Source of the DNA: Calditrichota bacterium
GTDB taxonomy: Bacteria; Calditrichota; Calditrichia; RBG-13-44-9
Direction of reading: 5' to 3'
DNA: 5,735 nucleotides
Assembly: GCA_016934605.1 (NCBI GenBank)
Contig: JAFGSO010000008.1
Coordinates: forward strand, 1 to 5,735
The notes under the pieces are model-generated. The model searched no databases, had not been told where the DNA came from, and saw nothing but the letters and a program-made list of their open reading frames with translations. This document shows positions 1 through 5,735 of the stretch, in pieces (within the stretch, counting starts at the first letter, position 1; each line of letters begins with the position of its first letter). The position numbers were made by a program, and so were the translations under genes.

Positions 1-65
1 ATCAGTTTCACATGATAAAATCTTTAAATCATTGGCCTATCTTACTTTGTGCCCTGCTATCATGG

Positions 66-102
66 AATTCATGAATTATTCAGGCTAGAATGAATTTAAA
101 TT
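66..102. promoter_or_regulatory. Cluster of short palindromes and a direct repeat, possible operator
   Basis: AATTCATGAATT at 66-77 is a perfect 12-base palindrome. TGAATTATTCA at 72-82 is inverted around one central base, and AATTTAAATT at 93-102 is a perfect 10-base palindrome. The heptamer ATGAATT is directly repeated at 71-77 and 90-96, with starts 19 bases apart, close to two helical turns. The cluster lies about 90-120 bases upstream of the symporter start, a sensible place for a regulator site. AT-rich DNA produces such palindromes by chance, so the regulatory reading is a low-confidence inference. Confidence 0.25.
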
Positions 103-178
103 TTTCTTGGCCTTTTATGATAATTATTTGATATTTAGACCTGAACGATATCGGCTTGGACTATCTCAGCAACCTGGC

Positions 179-184
179 AAGGGG
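179..184 (+). promoter_or_regulatory. Ribosome binding site deciding the symporter start
   Basis: AAGGGG lies 4 bases upstream of the ATG at 189. The alternative in-frame TTG at 156 has no purine-rich sequence in front of it, so this site favours the ATG. Confidence 0.6.
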
Positions 185-188
185 CAAC

Positions 189-1442
189 ATGAAACTGAAA
201 CTTCACTGGCAAATACTGATCGGACTCCTTCTGGGCATCACCCTTGGACTAATCTCACGTCCGCTTGGCTTTCAGGATTTTGTAGTGGATCAGATTTCCA
301 TTCTGGGAACCATTTTTTTACGGGCTCTGCGCATGATCATCGTTCCCCTCATCTTCTCAAGCATTATTTCAGGAGTTACCAGCATCCAATCCGCTGAAAG
401 TTTCGGAAGACTGAGTCTGAAAACCATAATGTATTATGTTACCACCAGTCTGCTGGCTATTGTCGTCGGCCTGTTTCTGGTTAATTTTTTCGAACCAGGT
501 GTAAAACCGGGCTTAAAGGATCTTCTCGGTTTTGAAAAAATGCCCTCCGAACTGGAAGCCACCGTTCAGAACCTGGATGAAACCCTCCTGGGAATTATTC
601 CGGTGAATCCCATCGAATCCATGGCCAGGGGAGACATGCTTCCGATCATTTTCTTTGCCCTGTTCTTCGGATTTTTTATCACCCGTGCACCTGAGCCCTA
701 TCGCGGGCAGCTGACCAGCTTTTTTCAGGGCATATTTGAAGTCATGATGCGTCTCACCCAGTTCATTATTAAATTTACACCCATCGGCGTCTTTGCCCTG
801 ATGGCCAAAATTGTGGCACAAACCGGTCCGGAAGTGTTTGGACCGCTGGGCAATTACATGCTGGTGGTAATGTCCGGCCTGCTGTTTCATGCCTTCATAA
901 CTCTTCCCACCCTGCTCATAATTGTCGGACGGATAAATCCGATGCAGCATTTTAAAGCGATGTCCGGTGCGCTGATGACGGCATTTTCCACGGCTTCTTC
1001 ATCGGCAACGTTGCCCCTTACCATGGATGCCATGGAGAATAATGCCGGTGTCTCAAACAAAGTAACCAGCTTCGTGCTTCCTCTGGGAGCAACCATCAAC
1101 ATGGACGGAACTGCACTTTATGAATGCGTGGCGGTGATGTTTATTGCCCAGGTCTATGGGATACCTCTTAGCATAACATCTCAGTTTATTGTAGTGCTCA
1201 CCGCTTTACTTGCCAGCATTGGTGCTGCCGGTATTCCCATGGCAGGTCTGGTGATGATGGCCATTATTCTGCGTGCAGTGGGTCTCCCCTTAGAAGGTGT
1301 GGGACTCATCCTGGCCGTTGACCGTATTCTTGATATGATGAGAACATCCGTGAATGTATGGAGTGACAGTTGCGGCACGGTGGTCATTGCCCGCACAGAG
1401 GGAGAAACTCCCTTCACCATGGTAGGACAGCCAGCAGAATAA
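189..1442 (+). CDS. Dicarboxylate/amino acid:cation symporter (DAACS/SLC1 family, GltP/GltPh type)
   Basis: Inner-membrane secondary transporter that couples uptake of an acidic amino acid to inward flow of Na+ or H+. The 417 residues match the usual family length and are hydrophobic throughout. Family hallmarks appear in order: the serine-rich hairpin-1 loop STASSSATLP (267-276), NMDGT in TM7 (304-308), the hairpin-2 loop AGIPMAG (347-353), and TM8 with D378, D382, R385, T386, N389 and D393. These TM8 residues line up with GltPh D390, D394, R397, T398, N401 and D405. The arginine binds the substrate side-chain carboxylate and the D394 equivalent binds its amino group, so aspartate/glutamate is favoured over a plain C4-dicarboxylate. 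The ATG at 189 is preferred to the in-frame TTG at 156 because of its Shine-Dalgarno sequence. The gene stands alone on this strand and converges on the next one. Family is certain; substrate and coupling ion are inferred. Confidence 0.95.
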   Translation: MKLKLHWQILIGLLLGITLGLISRPLGFQDFVVDQISILGTIFLRALRMIIVPLIFSSIISGVTSIQSAESFGRLSLKTIMYYVTTSLLAIVVGLFLVNFFEPGVKPGLKDLLGFEKMPSELEATVQNLDETLLGIIPVNPIESMARGDMLPIIFFALFFGFFITRAPEPYRGQLTSFFQGIFEVMMRLTQFIIKFTPIGVFALMAKIVAQTGPEVFGPLGNYMLVVMSGLLFHAFITLPTLLIIVGRINPMQHFKAMSGALMTAFSTASSSATLPLTMDAMENNAGVSNKVTSFVLPLGATINMDGTALYECVAVMFIAQVYGIPLSITSQFIVVLTALLASIGAAGIPMAGLVMMAIILRAVGLPLEGVGLILAVDRILDMMRTSVNVWSDSCGTVVIARTEGETPFTMVGQPAE

Positions 1443-1508
1443 TCCGAACTGCAAGCTACCGCAACGATTCATCCGAAGTGATAAAATTAACGGCTATCTG
1501 ATTATTTA
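1443..1508. other. Convergent intergenic gap
   Basis: Sixty-six bases separate the ends of two convergent genes. No GC-rich stem followed by a T-run is present on either strand. The only inverted repeat is a weak AT-rich one at 1500-1521 (GATTA/TAATC arms with an 8-base loop), which straddles the stop codon of the dehydratase gene. Termination may be Rho-dependent, or this weak hairpin may contribute. Confidence 0.4.
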
Positions 1509-1790
1509 CTATTCAGTAATCTTATCGATGTCCGTAGCCATCCTGAAATCACGGGTAGTAATTCCCCCGGCATCGTGAGTCGAGAAACGCAGAGAAACTT
1601 TATTATATACATTATACAACTCAGGATGATGGTTATGGCTCTCGGCCAGATCGGCCACCTGATTGATAAATTTCATCGCTTCGCTAAAATCACTAAATTC
1701 AAACTCTTTTTTAATGGCATTTCCATCCAGTTTCCAGCCTTTCACCTCAGTTAACCGTTGCTGTATCTCAGATTGATTCAACTTTTCCAT
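1509..1790 (-). CDS. phhB: Pterin-4a-carbinolamine dehydratase (4a-hydroxytetrahydrobiopterin dehydratase, PCD/DCoH family)
   Basis: Small cytosolic enzyme that removes water from 4a-hydroxytetrahydropterin. It regenerates the pterin cofactor after aromatic amino acid hydroxylation, classically with phenylalanine hydroxylase. At 93 residues it is a normal full-length single-domain member. The family signature is intact: E50-x3-H54-H55-P56-x5-Y62-x9-H72-x8-D81, which contains the conserved active-site histidines. The ATG at 1788-1790 is preceded by a strong AAAGGAG seven bases away. The gene is on the same strand as the ABC importer genes, 81 bases beyond the permease stop, with no clear terminator between, so it may be reached by read-through, but the strong own ribosome site also suits independent expression. 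No hydroxylase is visible, so the pterin partner is unknown; some bacterial members act in other pterin pathways. Confidence 0.95.
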   Translation of the reverse strand: MEKLNQSEIQQRLTEVKGWKLDGNAIKKEFEFSDFSEAMKFINQVADLAESHNHHPELYNVYNKVSLRFSTHDAGGITTRDFRMATDIDKITE

Positions 1791-1797
1791 TTCATAG

Positions 1798-1804
1798 CTC
1801 CTTT
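1798..1804 (-). promoter_or_regulatory. Strong ribosome binding site of the dehydratase gene
   Basis: On the minus strand this reads AAAGGAG, seven bases before the ATG at 1790. It is the best Shine-Dalgarno match in the window and fixes the start. Confidence 0.75.
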
Positions 1805-1871
1805 CTATGTTTGGAATAAATGGAGATTCAATTTTTTCAACAGGTGAAGCGGGAAGTAGTTCCGTAACTTT

Positions 1872-2867
1872 TCAGCCTTTCCGAACCAGAATCCACAGGA
1901 AAAAAGGTCCACCAAGAATAGCGGTGATAATTCCTACCGGAATATCTACCGGCGAAATTATTGTTCTGGCAAATGTATCACAGATTGCCAGAAATGCTCC
2001 ACCGGCAAACAGAGATCCGGGTATTAAATATCTGTGATCCACCCCCAGAACCATCCGAAGAAAATGGGGTACAATTAATCCTACAAAACCAATTGGACCG
2101 CTAACGGCCACCACCAGTCCCGTAATCAGAGAGGCCAGTAAAAAGGCGATTCGCTGTACCCTGTCCACCGAAACTCCCTTGCTCCAGGCAGTATCTTCGG
2201 AAGCACTCAGAATATTGAGCATCCTGGCATGATAAAACAGAATGAGATATGCAATCAGAAGTACGGGAATGGATTTCCACAGCAGATCCGGATCTACAAT
2301 ATCCAGTCCTCCCATCATCCAGCGAATCATCTGACGCGTTTCCGTAAAATCTGCCAGAAAATGCAGCATCAGGATGACAGCACCAAAAAAATAACTGATA
2401 GTAATACCGGCAAGTATCATGGTATGAACAGAAATTCGCTTATGACTTCGTGCCAGGTAATAAACCAGAATGATGGTTAACAGACTGCCCACAAATGCTG
2501 CCGTCTGAATGGTTGAAAAACCCAGAACCGAAAAAGTAATCCCCAGTTTTATCATCAGCACAGCACCGAGAGCCCCACCGGCAGATACTCCAAGGGTGTA
2601 GGGAGTTGCAAGAGGATTTCTGAGCAGCGCCTGGAAAATCAGACCGGCCAGTGACAGAGTCGCGCCGGTAACAATAGCCAGCAATATCCGGGGAATACGA
2701 ATATCAAAAAATATTATTCCGTCAGGATTTTCAGAGCCACGGAGGTAAGACACAACATTACTATAATCCAGATTTTGGGATCCTATAAAAGGTGTGATAA
2801 AAATGGTAAGACAAAAGACAGCAGCAAAGATTGCCAGAAAAAAATTTTTTCGGGATTTGCCGCGCAT
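1872..2867 (-). CDS. FecCD/BtuC-type ABC transporter permease (B12 / iron-chelate importer)
   Basis: Inner-membrane channel subunit of a class-II importer; two copies would pair with two ATPases to pass a corrinoid, heme or ferric siderophore into the cytoplasm. The 331 residues match the family length, with many hydrophobic segments expected to give about ten membrane helices. Recognisable FecCD blocks are RNPLATP (83-89) followed by the LGVSAGGALGA loop (92-102), GPIGFVGLIVPH (257-268), and a C-terminal DIPVGIITAILGGPFF block (308-323). The start lies 3 bases after the ATPase stop (TGA-aag-ATG), so translation is probably coupled. A weak purine-rich AAGAG lies upstream, inside the end of the ATPase gene. 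It is the last gene of the importer set. Family is clear; the substrate cannot be read from the permease. Confidence 0.95.
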   Translation of the reverse strand: MRGKSRKNFFLAIFAAVFCLTIFITPFIGSQNLDYSNVVSYLRGSENPDGIIFFDIRIPRILLAIVTGATLSLAGLIFQALLRNPLATPYTLGVSAGGALGAVLMIKLGITFSVLGFSTIQTAAFVGSLLTIILVYYLARSHKRISVHTMILAGITISYFFGAVILMLHFLADFTETRQMIRWMMGGLDIVDPDLLWKSIPVLLIAYLILFYHARMLNILSASEDTAWSKGVSVDRVQRIAFLLASLITGLVVAVSGPIGFVGLIVPHFLRMVLGVDHRYLIPGSLFAGGAFLAICDTFARTIISPVDIPVGIITAILGGPFFLWILVRKG

Positions 2868-2870
2868 CTT

Positions 2871-3653
2871 TCACTCTTTTCTTTTCAGAACAGGAAAAAT
2901 AATTGGCCGACCGGTCATCTTGTGATCAATTATATGAATCGGGATATCATAAACATGGTGCAAAATATCCTCCTGGATTACTTCCTTTACCGAACCGTCT
3001 GCCAGAATCTTCCCCTCTTTCAGGATCATGATACGCCGGCAGAATTGTGCTGCCAGATTAACATCATGGGTTACTGAAACGATGGTCATTTTTCTTTCCA
3101 TACATAAATTCTGGAGAATATTATAAAAATGGATCTGATGTTTCAGATCCAAAGCCGTGGTCGGTTCGTCCAGCAAAAGAACTTTCGGCTGTTGGGCCAG
3201 GGCTGATGCCAGAATGACCCGCTGGCGTTCACCACCACTCAAAGTCATAAAATCCCGGTCTTTTAAAGAAAGACAATCTGTAGCTTTCATGGCCTCAAAG
3301 GAAATTTCCCGGTCTTCTGCAGAATCTAAAGCGAGGGTTTTTTGATAAGGAAACCTCCCCATCATAACAATATCAAATGCCGAAAAACGGAAGGTACTGG
3401 CAAAACCCTGAGACACAAACCCTACAATCCGGGCCAGGTCTTTCCGATTGAAGAAACGTAATGGTTTCGAGTTTAGCAGGATGGAACCAATATCCGGTAC
3501 CAGGATTCGATCCGCGAGCTTCAGGAGAGTGGATTTTCCTGCACCGTTCGGACCAATGATTCCCATAAATTCTCCGGCCTCGACGGTGAACGACAAGTTC
3601 TCCAGTACAAATTGTCCGTTATAGGCAAAAGAAACTCCTTTAAACTCAATCAT
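2871..3653 (-). CDS. ABC transporter ATP-binding protein, BtuD/FhuC/FepC type
   Basis: Cytoplasmic ATPase that powers the neighbouring FecCD-type permease. All nucleotide-binding motifs are intact in the 260-residue product: Walker A GPNGAGKST (34-42), Q-loop Q82, signature LSGGE (138-142), Walker B VLLLDE (158-163), D-loop ALD (167-169) and H-loop H196 in VTHD. A C-terminal extension of about 50 residues past the core is normal for the group. I chose the ATG at 3651-3653. It shares the 8-base overlap ATGATTGA with the end of the binding-protein gene, a typical coupled start, and the protein then opens MIEFKGVSFAY as expected for the family. An in-frame TTG at 3677 would add eight residues without family similarity and enlarge the overlap to 32 bases. 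Function as an importer ATPase is certain; the substrate is shared with the operon and unresolved. Confidence 0.95.
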   Translation of the reverse strand: MIEFKGVSFAYNGQFVLENLSFTVEAGEFMGIIGPNGAGKSTLLKLADRILVPDIGSILLNSKPLRFFNRKDLARIVGFVSQGFASTFRFSAFDIVMMGRFPYQKTLALDSAEDREISFEAMKATDCLSLKDRDFMTLSGGERQRVILASALAQQPKVLLLDEPTTALDLKHQIHFYNILQNLCMERKMTIVSVTHDVNLAAQFCRRIMILKEGKILADGSVKEVIQEDILHHVYDIPIHIIDHKMTGRPIIFPVLKRKE

Positions 3654-4530
3654 GCACAGCCTGGCTGATGTTTTCAATTATTTCGAAGAATCTGAGGGCA
3701 ATGGTTGTGATACGGGGTCCGGGAATGACAAACAAACGCTCAGTAAAAATATAAATTCTGTTCTGCCGGATGGCTGAGAGATTCTGGAACAGTTTCCAAA
3801 CCTGCTGCTCCTGAAGCCATTGTGAGTGATTGAGCGACCAGTCCGGGTGAAACTCCATGATTACCTCAATATTTTTTTTTATAAGGTCTTCCTTGCTCAC
3901 CGAGAAATAGCGTACATCTACATCGCTCATGACATTTTTACCACCGCAAATTTCCCAGATCTCATTCAGATAAGTACCTTTTCCTACCACATATAAGTGG
4001 GCAAGACTCATCCGCTGCCGGCCCACTACCAGAAGGGCCGATGGTGAATATAAATTCAATGAGTCATCTCTAGAAACCAGAGCCAGGGTGTCACGAATTC
4101 CTGCTATCATTTCATCAGCCCGGTTGGGAAGGTTTAGTACTCTTCCTGCTTTCTCAATACTTACCAAAATATCCGAAATGGTCTCATTCGGCATATCGAC
4201 AACCGTAAATCCCAGATTTTCCAGTTTTCGCCTGTTTTCTTCATTGGGAAATTGGAATATTATATCCGGTTGTAATATCACTATTTTTTCAAAATCGATA
4301 TTCAGGTACCCGCCCACAGATTCGATGGATGCTGCCGATGGGGGATAGAGACAGAATTCGCTTCTGCCGATCAGTTGCTCTCCGGCTCCCAGCTTAAATA
4401 TAATCTCGGTAATATGCGGTGCCAGAGAAACCAGTTTTGGCTGATTTTTGTCTCCCTGAGCCTGCACGAAATCCACGAAAACAGTCAGAATGAGAAACAA
4501 AATCACACCTGAAAAAAATAATTTTTTCAT
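3646..4530 (-). CDS. Periplasmic substrate-binding protein, BtuF/FhuD-like (helical-backbone type)
   Basis: Captures the ligand in the periplasm and delivers it to the BtuC-type permease. The 294-residue precursor begins with a lysine pair, a hydrophobic core at about 4-19 and a likely signal peptidase I site after VQA (around residue 24). There is no lipobox cysteine, so the mature protein should be soluble in the periplasm of a diderm cell. Family blocks follow: VSLAPHITEIIFKLGAG (34-50), FCLYPP (59-64), VGGYLNIDFEKIVILQPDII (72-91), ICGGKN (194-199), VSKEDL (211-216) and a C-terminal PGPRI (270-274). E81 and E214 align, by recall, with the two BtuF glutamates (E72, E202) that salt-bridge to BtuC arginines. 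It overlaps the DUF1289 gene by ATGA and the ATPase gene by 8 bases. Resemblance is best to BtuF, but heme or siderophore ligands remain possible. Confidence 0.92.
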   Translation of the reverse strand: MKKLFFSGVILFLILTVFVDFVQAQGDKNQPKLVSLAPHITEIIFKLGAGEQLIGRSEFCLYPPSAASIESVGGYLNIDFEKIVILQPDIIFQFPNEENRRKLENLGFTVVDMPNETISDILVSIEKAGRVLNLPNRADEMIAGIRDTLALVSRDDSLNLYSPSALLVVGRQRMSLAHLYVVGKGTYLNEIWEICGGKNVMSDVDVRYFSVSKEDLIKKNIEVIMEFHPDWSLNHSQWLQEQQVWKLFQNLSAIRQNRIYIFTERLFVIPGPRITTIALRFFEIIENISQAVHD

Positions 4531-4712
4531 GAGATCGCTATTGAGGATTTCCGCTCCTCCAGTTTTTCATAAATTTCTGCTTTCTCCTTATCCGAAAGTT
4601 TTGACCAGGAAACAATTTCACTTAAAGCACGGGCGCACCCGAGACAAAACCTATTGTTATCATCCATTTTACATACCCCGATACAGGGGGATTCAGGATA
4701 TTTTTTTGTCAT
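4527..4712 (-). CDS. DUF1289 family four-cysteine small protein
   Basis: Sixty-one residue cytosolic protein with no signal peptide or membrane segment. It matches the DUF1289 pattern: SPCIGVC near the start, then a short D/N-rich loop and CLGC, giving C10-x3-C14-x8-C23-x2-C26, followed by a helical ALSEIVSWSKLSDKEKAEIYEKL-like half rich in charged residues. Four cysteines in this spacing could bind zinc or an iron-sulfur cluster; the family is often described as Fe-S-like, but its function is not established. The start is supported by GAGGGAG upstream. The stop overlaps the binding-protein ATG as ATGA, so the two are probably translationally coupled, and it lies 25 bases after the propeller gene. 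Why it sits inside an importer operon is unknown; a role in metal or cofactor handling is speculation. Family assignment is confident. Confidence 0.88.
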   Translation of the reverse strand: MTKKYPESPCIGVCKMDDNNRFCLGCARALSEIVSWSKLSDKEKAEIYEKLEERKSSIAIS

Positions 4713-4721
4713 TTCCTGTTA

Positions 4722-4728
4722 CTCCCTC
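4722..4728 (-). promoter_or_regulatory. Ribosome binding site of the DUF1289 gene
   Basis: GAGGGAG on the minus strand sits in the 25-base gap after the propeller stop, with its GGGAG core nine bases before the ATG at 4712. It supports this start and shows the gap is an intra-operon spacer, with no room for a promoter plus terminator. Confidence 0.55.
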
Positions 4729-4737
4729 ATCCGGAAA

Positions 4738-5735
4738 TTACCGGACCAGTTGAATTTTTTGAACCTGTTGCTGGTTTCCATTGGAAAGCCGCAGCAGGTA
4801 AACTCCTGAAGCCACCGGAGCTTCATGGTCGTTCGTTCCATCCCATTTTATGGTATAAGTCCCGGGTTTCACACAGCCCTCCAACAATGTCTTAACCTGT
4901 TGTCCTCTGAGGTTGATAATATCCACAAAAATATCTGACATAGTCGAAATCTGAAATCTAACCGAGGTTTTCGGGTTAAACGGATTGGGAAAATTCGGGT
5001 AAAGATGGAAATCTCCGGGAAATTCAGGTTTCCCGATATCGATGCCAGTCGGGAACGGATCGTATACCGCTACAGAAACCGGACCGTCTCCCACCAGATA
5101 GGCTTCCAGTTTTTCAAGATCGGGTGAATAAACATAGAGGGAATCCAGGTCGAAATGACAGACATAAATATTATTCTGTGCATCAAAGGCGACACCGGGA
5201 CCACCGGGTAGGGAATTACTATTGTCCCGCAAAAATTGACGATCGGTGAGATTGTAAACCATCACCCCATCGGTATAGGTTGCCAGATATGCCCTGTCCT
5301 CCGGACTTACAAAAATATTGGTCACTGGAATCGGAAGTGACTGGGTAAAACTGACAGATGAAGATCCTGCATCGATAATGTCTAACTGAGCAGGAATTGT
5401 TGTATAATTTCCCGAGCAGGCGACTATCAGATTACCCTGCGTATCAAAGTCGAGCGACTGCGGATTTGTACCCACAGGGATTTCATCTATTGTGTAATCA
5501 TTAACAGAAACAACGCTAATCTTTCCTGGATCATAACCGGCACCGTTAAATCCACTGTTAGCCACATAAACATACTGGTCATGATATTTCAGACCCTGCG
5601 GAGCAACACCTGCTGGGACCGTCCGAATCACAACACCTGAATTTACATTCACAAATGCTATTTGATTGGTTATCAGAAGAGTGACAGCAGCAATCGAGTC
5701 ACTTACAAATTCGATGTCGTAGGGATTTGACCCTG
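4738..5735 (-). CDS. Exported YncE/BtuG-like beta-propeller protein with C-terminal sorting tail (partial, N-terminus outside the window)
   Basis: The frame is open to the window edge, so 331 C-terminal residues are visible and the true start lies beyond 5735. The GTG at 5652 is internal: the in-frame residues before it (from GSNPYDIEF) continue the repeat pattern. Visible residues 1 to about 225 hold five propeller-type repeats of roughly 38-47 residues, beginning near 1, 42, 88, 135 and 177. Three open with a G-x-x-P turn (GSNP, GVAP, GTNP), and strands such as QYVYVANSG and NLIVACSG follow. A final half-repeat begins near 215. A seven-bladed YncE-like fold would put about two blades outside. 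A linker leads to an Ig-like sorting domain from residue 241. Such proteins are usually secreted or surface-held. Position just upstream of the importer genes suggests ligand capture, as for BtuG, but this is inferred; cytochrome-like or enzymatic motifs are absent. Confidence 0.88.
   Translation of the reverse strand, partial: GSNPYDIEFVSDSIAAVTLLITNQIAFVNVNSGVVIRTVPAGVAPQGLKYHDQYVYVANSGFNGAGYDPGKISVVSVNDYTIDEIPVGTNPQSLDFDTQGNLIVACSGNYTTIPAQLDIIDAGSSSVSFTQSLPIPVTNIFVSPEDRAYLATYTDGVMVYNLTDRQFLRDNSNSLPGGPGVAFDAQNNIYVCHFDLDSLYVYSPDLEKLEAYLVGDGPVSVAVYDPFPTGIDIGKPEFPGDFHLYPNFPNPFNPKTSVRFQISTMSDIFVDIINLRGQQVKTLLEGCVKPGTYTIKWDGTNDHEAPVASGVYLLRLSNGNQQQVQKIQLVR
4741..5013 (-). other. C-terminal sorting domain (T9SS type A / FlgD Ig-like) of the propeller protein
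   Basis: The last 91 residues open with DFHLYPNFPNPFNPKTSVRF, the hallmark P-N-P-F-N-P entry of these tails. They continue with a predicted beta-sandwich containing 'IINLRGQQVKTL', 'GTYTIKWDGTND' and 'VASGVYLLRLS', and end in -KIQLVR. In Bacteroidota such tails direct cargo through the type IX secretion system to the surface or medium; in related FCB phyla the same tail occurs but the export route is less well proven. Confidence 0.85.

Larger units (their letters stand above)
1..188 (+). other. AT-rich noncoding leader upstream of the symporter gene
   Basis: No credible coding sequence is visible here; the one open frame starting at 107 runs into the symporter in another frame and has no recognisable protein character. 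The stretch is AT-rich, as expected for a promoter region. A TATGATAAT block at 116-124 could be a -10 element, but no good -35 partner sits at the right distance, so I do not call a promoter. The heptamer TTGGCCT occurs at 32-38 and again at 107-113, and palindromes cluster at 66-102 (separate entry). The gene to the left of the window is unknown. Confidence 0.5.

Noticed and set aside
1..188. Riboswitch upstream of the symporter
   Set aside because: No conserved box or multi-helix pattern of a known riboswitch class could be recognised; the region is mostly AT-rich.
107..397. Plus-strand open frame of 96 residues overlapping the symporter start
   Set aside because: It overlaps the well-supported symporter in another frame, and its composition (many His, Ser, Thr) shows no protein family character.
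513..1472. Several minus-strand open frames opposite the symporter gene
   Set aside because: They are antisense to a gene with clear family motifs, and their translations have low-complexity, His/Gly-rich character with no recognisable domain.
1500..1521. Inverted repeat GATTA...TAATC at the convergent junction as an intrinsic terminator
   Set aside because: The stem is short and AT-rich with one G-T pair, has no T-run after it on either strand, and includes the stop codon of the dehydratase gene.
1791..1871. Possible terminator between the permease and dehydratase genes
   Set aside because: The best hairpin is GGAA-CTAC-TTCC, only four pairs, not followed by a T-run.
1807..2480. Plus-strand open frames opposite the permease gene and its 3' flank
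   Set aside because: Antisense shadows of a gene whose minus-strand product matches the FecCD family end to end.
2775..3345. Plus-strand open frames opposite the ATPase gene and the ATPase/permease junction
   Set aside because: Antisense to a complete ABC ATPase; no ribosome site or family similarity is seen.
4088..4753. Plus-strand open frames opposite the binding-protein and DUF1289 genes
   Set aside because: Antisense shadows; the minus strand encodes proteins with clear signatures over the same bases.

Overview
The window looks like part of the chromosome of a diderm (two-membrane) bacterium of the FCB / Bacteroidota-like assemblage; Marinimicrobia, Calditrichota, Ignavibacteria and Balneolaeota are all plausible. 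The clue is the protein at the right edge. It ends in an 'LYPN-FPNPFNP' segment and an Ig-like tail finishing '-KIQLVR', which is the C-terminal sorting-tail type seen on exported proteins of these phyla. Base composition is moderate by eye, genes are tightly packed, and no mobile element, tRNA, rRNA or CRISPR array is visible. The phylum is an inference.

Layout, left to right. Positions 1-188 are noncoding and AT-rich, with a cluster of short palindromes and direct repeats, and lead into a plus-strand gene (189-1442) for a GltP/GltPh-type acidic amino acid:cation symporter. A 66-base gap separates it from a convergent run of minus-strand genes. Read in their own direction (right to left) these are: a beta-propeller protein with a C-terminal sorting tail, cut by the window edge (4738-5735); a 61-residue four-cysteine DUF1289 protein (4527-4712); a periplasmic BtuF-type substrate-binding protein (3646-4530); its ABC ATPase (2871-3653); its FecCD/BtuC-type permease (1872-2867); and, after 81 bases, a pterin-4a-carbinolamine dehydratase (1509-1790).

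The five genes from propeller to permease are separated by 25, -4, -8 and 3 bases, so they very probably form one transcript with translational coupling. The ABC genes make a complete class-II importer of the vitamin B12 / heme / ferric-siderophore superfamily; sequence alone does not fix the substrate. The propeller is the most interesting element. In Bacteroides, a surface seven-bladed propeller (BtuG) captures cobalamin for the BtuB receptor, and a propeller carried to the surface by a sorting tail in front of BtuFCD-like genes could be an analogous capture protein anchored differently. The upstream part of the operon, where a TonB-dependent receptor or a cobalamin riboswitch might lie, is outside the window.
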